NCBI GenBank assembly: GCA_045542735.1
Contig: JAZQLQ010000018.1
Coordinates: 10,470 to 74,469, forward strand
Reading direction: 5' to 3'
Length of the DNA: 64,000 nt
Origin: UBA2882 sp045542735
GTDB lineage: Bacteria > Bacillota > Clostridia > Lachnospirales > Lachnospiraceae
Shown: positions 1 through 7,462 of the stretch, piece after piece
How the letters are laid out: each line of letters begins with the position of its first letter
Numbering within the stretch: the stretch's first letter is position 1
The notes under the pieces: model-generated
What the model saw: only the letters and a program-made list of their open reading frames with translations
Database searches by the model: none
Told to the model about the DNA's origin: nothing
Translations under genes and position numbers: made by a program

Positions 1-731
1 TATTGCAAAAGGAGAAGGAATCCTTCTTTGCATCCTTTAAAGTATTGGTGAATCCCGGTTATCTGGTAGCAACCCAGTACAGTTTTTCAAAGAAGAAAGC
101 GGATGCCGAAAATGCAGATGGGAAAGAAGACAACGGTGAAAACCAGGAAGCAGGCATGGATGATGCACTCCGTCTGAAACTTGCGGCATTGAAGAAAGGC
201 TCTGAAATCGCCATTAGCCAGATGAATATCAAGGAGGGCGAGACTTCACCGCCCAAGCGTTACAATTCGGGTTCACTAATCCTTGCCATGGAAAATGCAG
301 GTCAGTTGATTGAAGATGAGGACTTGCGTGAGCAGATTAAGGGAAGTGGAATCGGAACTTCCGCCACCAGAGCAGAAATCCTTAAAAAACTGGTTGCCAA
401 CGGCTACCTGAATCTGAATAAAAAGACACAGATCATTACGCCGGCGTGTCTGGGTGAAGTGATATACGAAGTGGTAAATTGTTCCATTAAATCCATGCTG
501 GACCCCAAACTTACCGCAAGTTGGGAAAAAGGTTTGACAATGGTAGCAGATGGGGATATCACTTCGGAAGAATATATGGTAAAATTAAAGGGATTTATCT
601 CACGACGTACAGATTATGTGAAACAAACGGACAGTCGTGGATATCTCAACCAATGTATGTCTTATGTGCGAAGCAATTATACGGATATGGGCAAGAAAAA
701 GAGCAGCAAAGCAAAAACTGCCACGAAATAA
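1..731 (+). CDS. topB: DNA topoisomerase III, C-terminal part (cut by window edge)
   Basis: Only the last roughly 240 residues of a type IA topoisomerase are present; the frame is open to the left edge, so the true start is outside the window. The visible part contains the family stretch PPKRYNSGSLILAMENAG, followed by GIGTSATRAEILKKL, which belong to the core that relaxes or decatenates DNA through a single-strand break. The active-site tyrosine lies upstream and is not visible. The tail is lysine-rich (GKKKSSKAKTATK) and has no zinc fingers, as expected for topoisomerase III rather than topoisomerase I. Family assignment is firm; choice of topB over a plasmid-type paralogue is inference. 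Confidence 0.85.
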   Translation, partial: LQKEKESFFASFKVLVNPGYLVATQYSFSKKKADAENADGKEDNGENQEAGMDDALRLKLAALKKGSEIAISQMNIKEGETSPPKRYNSGSLILAMENAGQLIEDEDLREQIKGSGIGTSATRAEILKKLVANGYLNLNKKTQIITPACLGEVIYEVVNCSIKSMLDPKLTASWEKGLTMVADGDITSEEYMVKLKGFISRRTDYVKQTDSRGYLNQCMSYVRSNYTDMGKKKSSKAKTATK

Positions 732-801
732 TACTTACCACGAAGTAAAAAATGTCGCATAAGAAATAGAAATAAGTTTAAAAGAAAAGGGAGAAACGCC
801 T

Positions 802-1470
802 ATGTTAGAAATGTTTAGAACCGACAATTATTTTGATGTTACCAAGACATTAGCACAGTATATGTTTGACGGTATCGAGTATCCTTGGGAAGTATTACCC
901 CGTATCGAAGCGTTCATTCTCCAGTTGGGTCCCATGCTTCCGGCTGATGAATATGAGCAGGTAAAAGAAAATGTATGGATTGCAAAAAGTGCAACCGTGG
1001 CAGAAACTGCCAGCATTACAGGTCCTTGTATTATTGACTCCAATGCACAGATCAGACATTGTGCATTTATCCGTGGCAATGCCATCATCGGAAAAGGTGC
1101 GGTAGTAGGTAACTCCTGTGAGATCAAAAACAGTATTTTATTTGATGAAGTGGAAGCGCCTCATTACAACTATGTAGGTGACAGTATTTTGGGATACAAA
1201 TCTCATCTTGGTGCAGGTGCCATTACATCCAATATCAAAAATGACAAAAAGAACGTAATTGTAAAATTCCCTCTTGGCGAACTTGAGACAGGACTTCGCA
1301 AAATGGGAGCCTTGGTTGGTGACGGCGTACAGGTTGGTTGCAACACTGTATTAAACCCCGGAACAGTAATTGGCAAAAACACCCGTATTTATCCCTTAAA
1401 TTCTGTACGTGGATGGATTGATGAGAATTCCATTTACAAAAAAGAAGGCAATGTAAGCGATATTATTTAA
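802..1470 (+). CDS. Left-handed beta-helix nucleotidyltransferase/acyltransferase-like protein
   Basis: A 222-residue protein. Residues from about 55 onward show the imperfect hexapeptide pattern of a left-handed beta-helix (ITGPCIIDSNAQIRHCAF, then IIGKGAVVGNSCEIKNS and VGDGVQVGCNTVLNPGTVIG). This is the fold of the GlmU C-terminal domain and of sugar-nucleotide acyltransferases. There is no N-terminal pyrophosphorylase domain, so it is far shorter than GlmU (about 450 residues); the first 50 residues are a helical lead (EMFRTDNYFDVTKTLAQYMF). Related clostridial proteins are often labelled UDP-N-acetylglucosamine pyrophosphorylase, but the pyrophosphorylase reaction is not supported here. 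The gene stands alone, with a GGGAG ribosome site upstream. Substrate unknown. Confidence 0.7.
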   Translation: MLEMFRTDNYFDVTKTLAQYMFDGIEYPWEVLPRIEAFILQLGPMLPADEYEQVKENVWIAKSATVAETASITGPCIIDSNAQIRHCAFIRGNAIIGKGAVVGNSCEIKNSILFDEVEAPHYNYVGDSILGYKSHLGAGAITSNIKNDKKNVIVKFPLGELETGLRKMGALVGDGVQVGCNTVLNPGTVIGKNTRIYPLNSVRGWIDENSIYKKEGNVSDII

Positions 1471-1480
1471 ATTTTTGACT

Positions 1481-1529
1481 CTATTCTTCATAAATGACTG
1501 GATTTTTTACGGGAAATATGAGAGAATAG
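1481..1529 (+). promoter_or_regulatory. Inverted repeat in leader of the NifU-like gene
   Basis: CTATTCTTCATA (1481-1492) pairs with TATGAGAGAATAG (1517-1529) with one bulged base, around a 24-base loop. It lies 70 bases before the NifU-like start. No T-run follows the second arm, so it does not read as an ordinary terminator. It could be a leader hairpin or a dimeric regulator site; function not known. Confidence 0.4.
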
Positions 1530-1601
1530 CAAAGGTGAGTCTAACAAAATATGACATTATTTTGTTACGATATATTTCTACAAATTGAAAGGAGATTTCA
1601 C

Positions 1602-2294
1602 ATGATTTATTCAAGAGAAGTGGAAGAAATGACTTGTGTAGCACAGGGCGTTCATCATGGCTGTGCTCCAATCCCAGAAGAAGCAAAATGGGTTCAGGCT
1701 AAAAAAGTGGAAGATATTTCCGGTTTAACACACGGTGTTGGCTGGTGTGCTCCTCAGCAGGGTGCCTGCAAATTAACCCTGAATGTAAAAGAAGGTATCA
1801 TCCAGGAAGCATTGGTTGAGACAATCGGTTGCTCCGGTATGACACACTCAGCTGCTATGGCATCTGAAATTTTACCCGGATTAACTGTTATGGAAGCATT
1901 AAACACAGACTTAGTTTGTGATGCTATCAATACAGCAATGAGAGAGTTATTCTTACAGATCGTTTACGGTCGTACACAGTCTGCTTTCTCCGAAGACGGT
2001 CTGCCCGTAGGTGCAGGTCTTGAAGACTTAGGAAAAGGTTTAAGAAGCCAGGTTGGTACAATGTACGGTACTCTTGCAAAAGGTCCTCGTTATCTTGAGA
2101 TGGCAGAAGGTTATGTAACAGGTATCGCTTTAGATGCTGATGATCAGATCATTGGTTACAAATTCGTAAGCCTTGGCAAGATGACAGACTTCATCAAAAA
2201 AGGTGATGATCCTAACACAGCTTATGAAAAAGCTTGCGGTCAGTATGGTCGTGTAGATGACGCTGTAAAGATCATCGACCCCAGTGTAGAATAA
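1602..2294 (+). CDS. NifU-like iron-sulfur cluster assembly scaffold family protein
   Basis: The start at 1602 is chosen because AAAGGAG sits at 1588-1594; an in-frame ATG at 1551 has no such site. The product has 230 residues. Several conserved cysteines are visible: VGWCAPQQGACKLTL near residue 50 and TIGCSGMTHSAAMASEIL near 80. The second segment is typical of NifU/IscU-type scaffold N-terminal domains, which hold a transient Fe-S cluster. It is longer than IscU (about 130 residues) and has a C-terminal extension (YKFVSLGKMTDFI). It is followed after 16 bases by the GGGtGRT gene, and the two very probably form one operon. Codons are those of a highly expressed gene. Role in cluster assembly is inferred from the family, not shown. 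Confidence 0.75.
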   Translation: MIYSREVEEMTCVAQGVHHGCAPIPEEAKWVQAKKVEDISGLTHGVGWCAPQQGACKLTLNVKEGIIQEALVETIGCSGMTHSAAMASEILPGLTVMEALNTDLVCDAINTAMRELFLQIVYGRTQSAFSEDGLPVGAGLEDLGKGLRSQVGTMYGTLAKGPRYLEMAEGYVTGIALDADDQIIGYKFVSLGKMTDFIKKGDDPNTAYEKACGQYGRVDDAVKIIDPSVE

Positions 2295-2310
2295 GAAGGA
2301 GGACAGAAGA

Positions 2311-3321
2311 ATGGCTTTATTTGAATCATATGAAAGACGTATTGACAAGATCAATGGCGTATTAAATAGCTATGGTATTGCTTCCTTAGAAGAAGCTGAA
2401 AAAATTACAAAAGATGCTGGATTAGAAGTATATGACCAGATCAAAAAGATCCAGCCTATCTGTTTTGAAAACGCTTGCTGGGCTTACATCGTAGGTGCTG
2501 CAATCGCAATCAAAAAAGACTGCAGAAAAGCTGCTGATGCTGCTGCAGCAATCGGTGAAGGTCTTCAGGCTTTCTGTATCCCCGGTTCCGTTGCTGATAC
2601 CCGTAAAGTAGGTTTAGGCCATGGTAACTTAGGTAAAATGTTATTAGAGGAAGAAACAGAATGTTTCGCATTCTTAGCAGGTCATGAGTCCTTCGCAGCA
2701 GCTGAAGGTGCTATCGGTATCGCTGAGAAAGCTAACAAAGTACGTCAGAAACCTTTACGCGTTATCTTAAACGGTTTAGGAAAAGACGCAGCTTTAATCA
2801 TTTCCCGTATCAACGGTTTCACATTCGTTGAGACAGAATATGATCCTTATACAAACGAAGTTAAAGAAGTATACAGAAAAGCATACTCCGAAGGTCTTCG
2901 TGCACAGGTTAACTGCTATGGTGCAAACTCCGTACCCGAAGGTGTTGCAATCATGTGGAAAGAGAACGTAGACGTATCCATCACAGGTAACTCTACTAAC
3001 CCTACAAGATTCCAGCATCCTGTAGCAGGTACTTACAAGAAAGAAAGAACAGAAGCAGGAAAGAAATACTTCTCCGTAGCTTCCGGTGGTGGTACAGGTC
3101 GTACACTTCATCCCGACAACATGGCTGCAGGTCCTGCATCCTACGGTATGACAGATACATTAGGCCGTATGCACTCTGACGCTCAGTTCGCAGGTTCTTC
3201 TTCCGTACCCGCTCACGTAGAAATGATGGGTCTTATCGGTGCTGGTAACAACCCTATGGTTGGTATGACAGTAGCTGTAGCTGTAGCTATCCAGGAAGCA
3301 GCAGACGCTGGCAAATTCTAA
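2311..3321 (+). CDS. GGGtGRT family protein of unknown function
   Basis: A 336-residue protein named for its glycine-rich motif, seen here as SVASGGGTGRTLHPDNMA near residue 252. A second conserved stretch is DAQFAGSSSVPAHVEMMG and the C terminus is rich in Gly, Val and Ala (NNPMVGMTVAVAVAIQ). It is cytosolic by appearance: no signal peptide or membrane segments. AGAAGGAGGAC precedes the ATG. It is cotranscribed with the NifU-like gene, and a strong terminator follows at 3393. Codon use is strongly biased (GGT, CGT, GAA, TTA), as in the ilvC gene of this window, which suggests high expression. The family has no established function that I know of; a link to Fe-S chemistry rests only on its neighbour. 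Confidence 0.85.
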   Translation: MALFESYERRIDKINGVLNSYGIASLEEAEKITKDAGLEVYDQIKKIQPICFENACWAYIVGAAIAIKKDCRKAADAAAAIGEGLQAFCIPGSVADTRKVGLGHGNLGKMLLEEETECFAFLAGHESFAAAEGAIGIAEKANKVRQKPLRVILNGLGKDAALIISRINGFTFVETEYDPYTNEVKEVYRKAYSEGLRAQVNCYGANSVPEGVAIMWKENVDVSITGNSTNPTRFQHPVAGTYKKERTEAGKKYFSVASGGGTGRTLHPDNMAAGPASYGMTDTLGRMHSDAQFAGSSSVPAHVEMMGLIGAGNNPMVGMTVAVAVAIQEAADAGKF

Positions 3322-3324
3322 GTT

Positions 3325-3375
3325 GAAAGCAACTTGACGAAAGCAGTTTGCTGAAAGCGAGCCGAATGGCGAAGC
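3325..3375 (+). repeat. Short direct repeat with 14-base period (GAAAGC core)
   Basis: GAAAGC occurs at 3325, 3339 and 3353, exactly 14 bases apart, and a related GAAGC ends at 3375. The bases between are partly self-complementary (AACTTG, AGTTTGCT). It lies between the stop codon of the GGGtGRT gene and its terminator. Confidence 0.5.
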
Positions 3376-3392
3376 TTAAATATGATTTTATG

Positions 3393-3424
3393 AGCTCCCC
3401 GACTTAGGTCGGGGAGCTTTTTGT
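3393..3424 (+). terminator. Rho-independent terminator after the GGGtGRT gene
   Basis: GAGCTCCCCGAC and GTCGGGGAGC form a GC-rich stem around a short TTAG loop, followed by TTTTTGTT. It is the strongest hairpin in this region and closes the NifU-like/GGGtGRT operon. Confidence 0.9.
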
Positions 3425-3460
3425 TATGAATGGCTGTTGTGTGGTAGTATTTTTGTTCGA

Positions 3461-3728
3461 TTTCTTCTAAAACTTTTTTGGAGCGTCGTTATGTAGAAAA
3501 AACTTGTCCCTGAAACCTGGAATTCTACATTATCGTCTGTTTTGAGGGTTTTAGAAGAAAAATATAGAATTATGTAAACTAAACTAAGATTTTATTAGGC
3601 GTTTTGAGTAAATTATTCTACATAAAACTAAGAAAATGGAATGTTTAGAAGAAAACGAAGAGCAAAACGTTGGATTTTTCTGAATTTTTCTACATATATG
3701 GTCGGATAGATGGATTTTAGAAGAAAAA
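3461..3728. repeat. Array of four TTCTACAT-N18/19-TTTTAGAAGAAA units, first one inverted
   Basis: In a 430-base gene-free stretch, the same two-part unit appears four times. Unit 1 is on the minus strand (TTTCTTCTAAAA at 3461-3472, ATGTAGAA at 3491-3498). Units 2 to 4 are on the plus strand: TTCTACAT at 3523, 3616 and 3688, with (T)TTTAGAAGAAAA starting near 3549, 3643 and 3715. The two blocks are always 18 or 19 bases apart, while the bases between them differ. Each unit carries TTCTA and TAGAA, so its ends are themselves inverted. Units 1 and 2 together make a near-symmetric 100-base dyad. The rest of the spacer 3425-3858 shows no gene. Confidence 0.7.
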
Positions 3729-3858
3729 AGGTCGACAGACGATGTCTAAAACACAAATGTATGGTATTTCTCACTTTCTGTTGTGTTTGAAAGGGGGATA
3801 TGGTTAAATTAAGACAATGAGATAATAAGCAAGCATTCCTAAACTGTGGGGAAATAAT

Positions 3859-4398
3859 ATGAAAGACCAAAACAAAAATGCTGTTTCTATCATAGGTGGT
3901 GCAGATGGACCTACAAGTGTTTATCTTGCCGGAAGAACAGGTAAGAAGCCTTTAAAGATAAGGATATGGAATTATATATACAAATGCAGGGGAAGACGGG
4001 CGGCAAAGCGGATTGTTGCAGGTTCACACACTCTTACAGAGGTGATTGCATATGCAAAAGATACATATCATGCAAGTGAGTGTGATACAACGAAGCGTAA
4101 ATATGTAGAGTCACAAAGAGATTTGAATGAACACATTATTAGGATGACGAAAACAACGGATCAGGAAATTACCATGGATTTTCATGTATATGAAATTAAA
4201 GTTGGTGATGGTGTATTGGATATAGAAGTGGATTATATTTGGGAAATTTTTGGTGTGTCCTATAGCGGAAGTAAAAAAGTAGTCAAGAAATTGAAGAAAA
4301 TAGCGCAGGATTTGTATATTTACTATGGTGTTACCGAGGAGGATATAAAAAATGAGTCAGAGAGACATTCTTCATTGTTGGCGATTTTAAGTACATAG
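3859..4398 (+). CDS. Uncharacterised protein with N-terminal IIGGADGPTS motif
   Basis: A 179-residue protein of unknown function. Residues 10-24 read SIIGGADGPTSVYLA, a motif otherwise familiar from the beta subunit of sodium-pumping decarboxylases (OadB/GcdB/MmdB), where it lies in a membrane region. Here it is at the N terminus of a soluble, basic protein (KPLKIRIWNYIYKCRGRRAAKR follows in pieces) with no membrane segment, so database labels of decarboxylase for such proteins would be misleading. The C-terminal half (VGDGVLDIEVDYIWEIFG and KKVVKKLKKIAQDLYIYYGV) looks like a compact alpha/beta domain. GTGGGG upstream is a plausible ribosome site. It has its own long repeat-bearing upstream region. 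Confidence 0.6.
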   Translation: MKDQNKNAVSIIGGADGPTSVYLAGRTGKKPLKIRIWNYIYKCRGRRAAKRIVAGSHTLTEVIAYAKDTYHASECDTTKRKYVESQRDLNEHIIRMTKTTDQEITMDFHVYEIKVGDGVLDIEVDYIWEIFGVSYSGSKKVVKKLKKIAQDLYIYYGVTEEDIKNESERHSSLLAILST

Positions 4399-4419
4399 TT
4401 TTAAAAGGAAAGAACGACT

Positions 4420-4527
4420 ATGAAAGAAACTTTACAGGATTTAAAAACCAGACGCAGTTGTAGAAATTATCAGTCTACACAGATAAAGGATGAGGAACCG
4501 ATAAAGTTTATTTCCCGGAGTTTTTAG
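4420..4527 (+). pseudogene. Nitroreductase remnant (35 codons)
   Basis: An ATG with an AAAAGGAAAG ribosome site opens a 35-codon frame reading MKETLQDLKTRRSCRNYQS and then TQIKDEEP. This matches the N terminus of nitroreductase-family flavoproteins (LKTRRSxRxY, then a KDEEL-type segment), which are normally about 170-200 residues. After DEEP the frame turns to IKFISRSF and stops. IKFI resembles the C-terminal end of such enzymes, so an internal deletion joining both ends is likely. No flavin-binding core remains. Probably not functional. Confidence 0.7.
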
Positions 4528-4534
4528 AAAGATA

Positions 4535-4563
4535 TTGTCATATTTTGCAAAATGTGCTACTAT
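4535..4563 (+). promoter_or_regulatory. Promoter for the small membrane protein gene
   Basis: TTGTCA (4535-4540), 17 bases, TACTAT (4558-4563). It sits directly behind the nitroreductase remnant and 34 bases before the next start. Confidence 0.6.
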
Positions 4564-4596
4564 TTTTGTAGTTTTTTAGGGGAAGGAGGATGAATC

Positions 4597-4863
4597 ATGG
4601 ATAAGAAAACGACAGGTATTGTTGCTTATATTACATGGATTGGATGGATTGTTGCTTTCTGTGCAGGAGATAAAGAGGGCGCTAAATTTCATATCAATCA
4701 GGTATTAGTTATCTATTTGTTCGCTTTGTTAGGATTAATTCCCTGCATAGGCTGGATTTGGGAGATTTTTATTTTGGTTTGCTGGATCATGGGCTTAATC
4801 GCAGCTATCAATGAAGAAGAGAAAGAAGTTCCCTTGATTGGTAAAATCCGCATTTTAAAATAA
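4597..4863 (+). CDS. Small membrane protein, DUF4870-like
   Basis: An 88-residue protein with two to three hydrophobic segments: TTGIVAYITWIGWIVAFCAG (residues 5-24), then VLVIYLFALLGLIPCIGWI and FILVCWIMGLIAAI. The short polar loop GDKEGAKFHINQ between segments one and two is the signature of DUF4870/Tic20-like small membrane proteins (D-x-F-HxxQ arrangement). The C terminus EEEKEVPLIGKIRILK is also typical. GGAAGGAGG precedes the ATG. It is a single-gene unit with its own promoter and terminator. Function of the family is unknown. Confidence 0.75.
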   Translation: MDKKTTGIVAYITWIGWIVAFCAGDKEGAKFHINQVLVIYLFALLGLIPCIGWIWEIFILVCWIMGLIAAINEEEKEVPLIGKIRILK

Positions 4864-4887
4864 TTAAGCATCAAGTATAAAGATATA

Positions 4888-4928
4888 AACCATTCTGATT
4901 TTGTATGAGGTCAGAATGGTTTTTTCTT
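4888..4928 (+). terminator. Rho-independent terminator
   Basis: AACCATTCTGA (4888-4898) and TCAGAATGGTT (4911-4921) form a perfect 11-bp stem, followed by TTTTTC. It ends the small membrane protein gene. Confidence 0.9.
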
Positions 4929-4931
4929 TTG

Positions 4932-4960
4932 TTGTGATTATTGCGAAATAATGCTATAAT
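4932..4960 (+). promoter_or_regulatory. Promoter of the methionine synthase gene
   Basis: TTGTGA (4932-4937), 17 bases, TATAAT (4955-4960). Only about 45 bases remain before the start codon, which leaves no room for a SAM or cobalamin riboswitch. Confidence 0.75.
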
Positions 4961-5006
4961 ATTTACCGTATATGTTTTTGTGAGAAAACGACAATGAGGA
5001 GCAATT

Positions 5007-7418
5007 ATGACAAAGGAAGCATTTCGTAAACTTTGTAATGAAAAAATTATATATTTGGATGGTGCAACCGGTTCTAATCTGATGAAGGCAGGTATGCCTG
5101 TTGGGGTGTGCCCGGAAAGCTGGATCTTGGAGCATGAAGATGCATTGCTGAATCTGCAGAAAGCTTATGCTGATGCCGGTTCAGACATTGTATATGCACC
5201 AACCTTTACTGCAAACCGTATTAAACTGGCGGAATATGGTCTGGAAGATTGCATAGAAGAGATTAATACAAAACTTGTGAAATTATCCAAACAGGCTGTA
5301 GGGGACAAGGTGTTGGTTGCCGGAGATTTAACTATGACCGGCAAGCAGTTAAAGCCTATGGGACCTTTAGATTTTGAAGAGTTGGTTGATATTTATAAAG
5401 AGCAGATACAATACTTGGAAGCTGCAGGAGCAGACTTGCTTGTTATTGAGACCATGATGAGCTTACAGGAGACCAGAGCGGCGGCAATCGCAGCTATGGA
5501 GGTGAGTGATCTTCCTGTTATGGCGACACTGACTTTTGAGACAGACGGAAGGACCTTGTTTGGTTCCGATGCACGTTCTGCAGCAATTGCACTTTCGGCT
5601 CTTCATGTGGATGCTATCGGAGCCAATTGCTCTACAGGACCGGATCAAATGTGTGAGATTATCCGTGCAATGGCAGAGGTTACAGAGTTACCTTTAATTG
5701 CAAAGCCCAATGCGGGGCTACCGTCACTAGACGAAGATGGCAAGACTGTTTACGACATGGATAGCGATACTTTTGCCACTGAGATGATTCAGATTGTGGA
5801 GAGCGGAGCATCTATCTTGGGTGGATGTTGTGGTACTTCACCTGAGTATATTGCCAAATTGGTGGCAAAGACCAAGGATTTAAAAACTACGAGAAAAGAT
5901 TTAATAGGAAGACGCTTTTTGTGTTCAGAGAGACAGTCTTTGGTCTTTGGTTTGGATGACCGGTTTATGATTGTTGGTGAACGTATTAATCCGACCGGCA
6001 AGAAAAAATTGCAGGCAGAGCTTCGTGAAGGTTGTCTGGATATGGTGGTACAGTTTGCAGAGGAGCAGGAAGCCTGCGGTGCAAAAGTCTTGGATATCAA
6101 CATGGGTATGAGTGGCATTGATGAAAAAGCAATGATGCTACAGGTATTAGAGGAAGTGGCAGGAGTCACATCCTTACCCTTGGCAATTGATTCCAGCCAT
6201 GTGGATGTCATCGAAGCAGCGCTACGCAGATATCCGGGTAGAGCTTTGATTAATTCCATTTCTTATGAGAGTGCAAAAGTGGATGCACTATTACCTCTTG
6301 CTAAGAAATATGGTGCGATGTTTATTTTACTTCCCTTATCCGATGCGGGACTTCCCAAGGATTTGGAAGAAAAGAAAGAGATTATACATAAGATTTTAGA
6401 TAAAGCATTTGCCCTTGGTATGACTAAGGATGATATTGTGGTAGATGGGCTCGTGACAACGGTTGCGGCAAATCCAAAGGCTGCGGTTGAGACCTTGGAG
6501 ACTATTCGTTATTGCAAAGAAATGGGACTTGCTACTATTTGCGGATTGTCCAATATTTCTTTTGGTTTGCCGGAGCGTATGAATGTAAACAGCGCATTTT
6601 TAACCATGGCGATTCAGTCGGGACTTACTATGGCAATTGCCAATCCCAATCAGGAGATGTTGATACATGCGGCTCTGACTTCCGATCTTTTGATGGCAAA
6701 GGAAGAAAGTGATTTGGCATATATTAACCGGATGAATGAGGTAAAGGGAACAAAAGAAGAGGCAGTTTTGATAAATCAGGAAACACAAGGTCCTTTGGAG
6801 CAGGTGAAAGAAGCCGTCTTAAAGGGTAAGCAGAGGGATATCCTTTCACTTACCCGAAAAGCAGTTGAAGAACATATTGAGCCTCAGGATATTTTAAATC
6901 AGGCATTGCTTCCCGCTATCGGAGAAGTGGGTGATTTATTTGACTGTGGCAAATACTTCTTACCCCAGTTGATTGCAAGTGCAGAGACAATGAAGAAGGC
7001 AATTGAGTATCTGGAGCCTATGTTAAAAGAAGAAGGCAAAGATGCGTCTATGCCGACTATCGTCATTGCTACGGTAAAAGGTGATATTCATGATATCGGC
7101 AAAAACCTGGTAGTATTAATGCTCAAAAATCATGGGTTTGAAGTGATAGATTTGGGAAAAGATGTGTCAAAAGAAGAGATTATTAAGGCAGCAAAAGAGA
7201 ACCATGCCGGAATTATTGCGTTGTCTGCGTTAATGACTACAACCATGCAGGAGATGAAACAGGTCATTGATTTGGCAAAAGCAGAAGGTGTTGATGCTAA
7301 GATTATGATTGGTGGAGCGGTTATTACACAGGATTATGCAGGTGAAATCGGTGCAGACGGTTATTCTAAGGATGCGGCTGATGCAGTGAAATTGGCACAA
7401 AAACTTTGTGAAAATTAA
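5007..7418 (+). CDS. metH: Cobalamin-dependent methionine synthase, no activation domain
   Basis: An 803-residue modular enzyme that moves a methyl group from methyl-tetrahydrofolate through cobalamin to homocysteine, giving methionine. The order is: homocysteine domain (1-290) with zinc cysteines at GANCSTG (about 208) and GGCCGTSPEY (273-274); pterin-binding barrel (about 320-575, VGERINPTG); helical cap (about 590-670); and a Rossmann B12 domain with the DIHDIGKN motif (His about 694) that supplies the lower cobalt ligand. The C-terminal SAM-binding reactivation domain of the 1227-residue E. coli enzyme is missing, as in Thermotoga and many Clostridia, so a separate activase must exist elsewhere. 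GAGGAG ribosome site. Monocistronic, followed by ilvB after 44 bases. Confidence 0.93.
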   Translation: MTKEAFRKLCNEKIIYLDGATGSNLMKAGMPVGVCPESWILEHEDALLNLQKAYADAGSDIVYAPTFTANRIKLAEYGLEDCIEEINTKLVKLSKQAVGDKVLVAGDLTMTGKQLKPMGPLDFEELVDIYKEQIQYLEAAGADLLVIETMMSLQETRAAAIAAMEVSDLPVMATLTFETDGRTLFGSDARSAAIALSALHVDAIGANCSTGPDQMCEIIRAMAEVTELPLIAKPNAGLPSLDEDGKTVYDMDSDTFATEMIQIVESGASILGGCCGTSPEYIAKLVAKTKDLKTTRKDLIGRRFLCSERQSLVFGLDDRFMIVGERINPTGKKKLQAELREGCLDMVVQFAEEQEACGAKVLDINMGMSGIDEKAMMLQVLEEVAGVTSLPLAIDSSHVDVIEAALRRYPGRALINSISYESAKVDALLPLAKKYGAMFILLPLSDAGLPKDLEEKKEIIHKILDKAFALGMTKDDIVVDGLVTTVAANPKAAVETLETIRYCKEMGLATICGLSNISFGLPERMNVNSAFLTMAIQSGLTMAIANPNQEMLIHAALTSDLLMAKEESDLAYINRMNEVKGTKEEAVLINQETQGPLEQVKEAVLKGKQRDILSLTRKAVEEHIEPQDILNQALLPAIGEVGDLFDCGKYFLPQLIASAETMKKAIEYLEPMLKEEGKDASMPTIVIATVKGDIHDIGKNLVVLMLKNHGFEVIDLGKDVSKEEIIKAAKENHAGIIALSALMTTTMQEMKQVIDLAKAEGVDAKIMIGGAVITQDYAGEIGADGYSKDAADAVKLAQKLCEN

Positions 7419-7462
7419 AATTATGACAGATGAACTGTCTATGAAATAATAGAAAGGTTTAG

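Noticed and set aside
3461..3728. CRISPR array or MITE
   Set aside because: The repeated blocks are short and two-part, spacing between units is irregular, no Cas genes are near, and there is no target-site duplication or transposase.
3628..3870. 80-codon minus-strand frame in the repeat spacer
   Set aside because: It runs through the TTCTACAT array, is of low-complexity composition, has no ribosome site, and matches no family that I recognise.
4930..5006. SAM or cobalamin riboswitch before metH
   Set aside because: The promoter leaves about 45 bases of leader, too short for either element.
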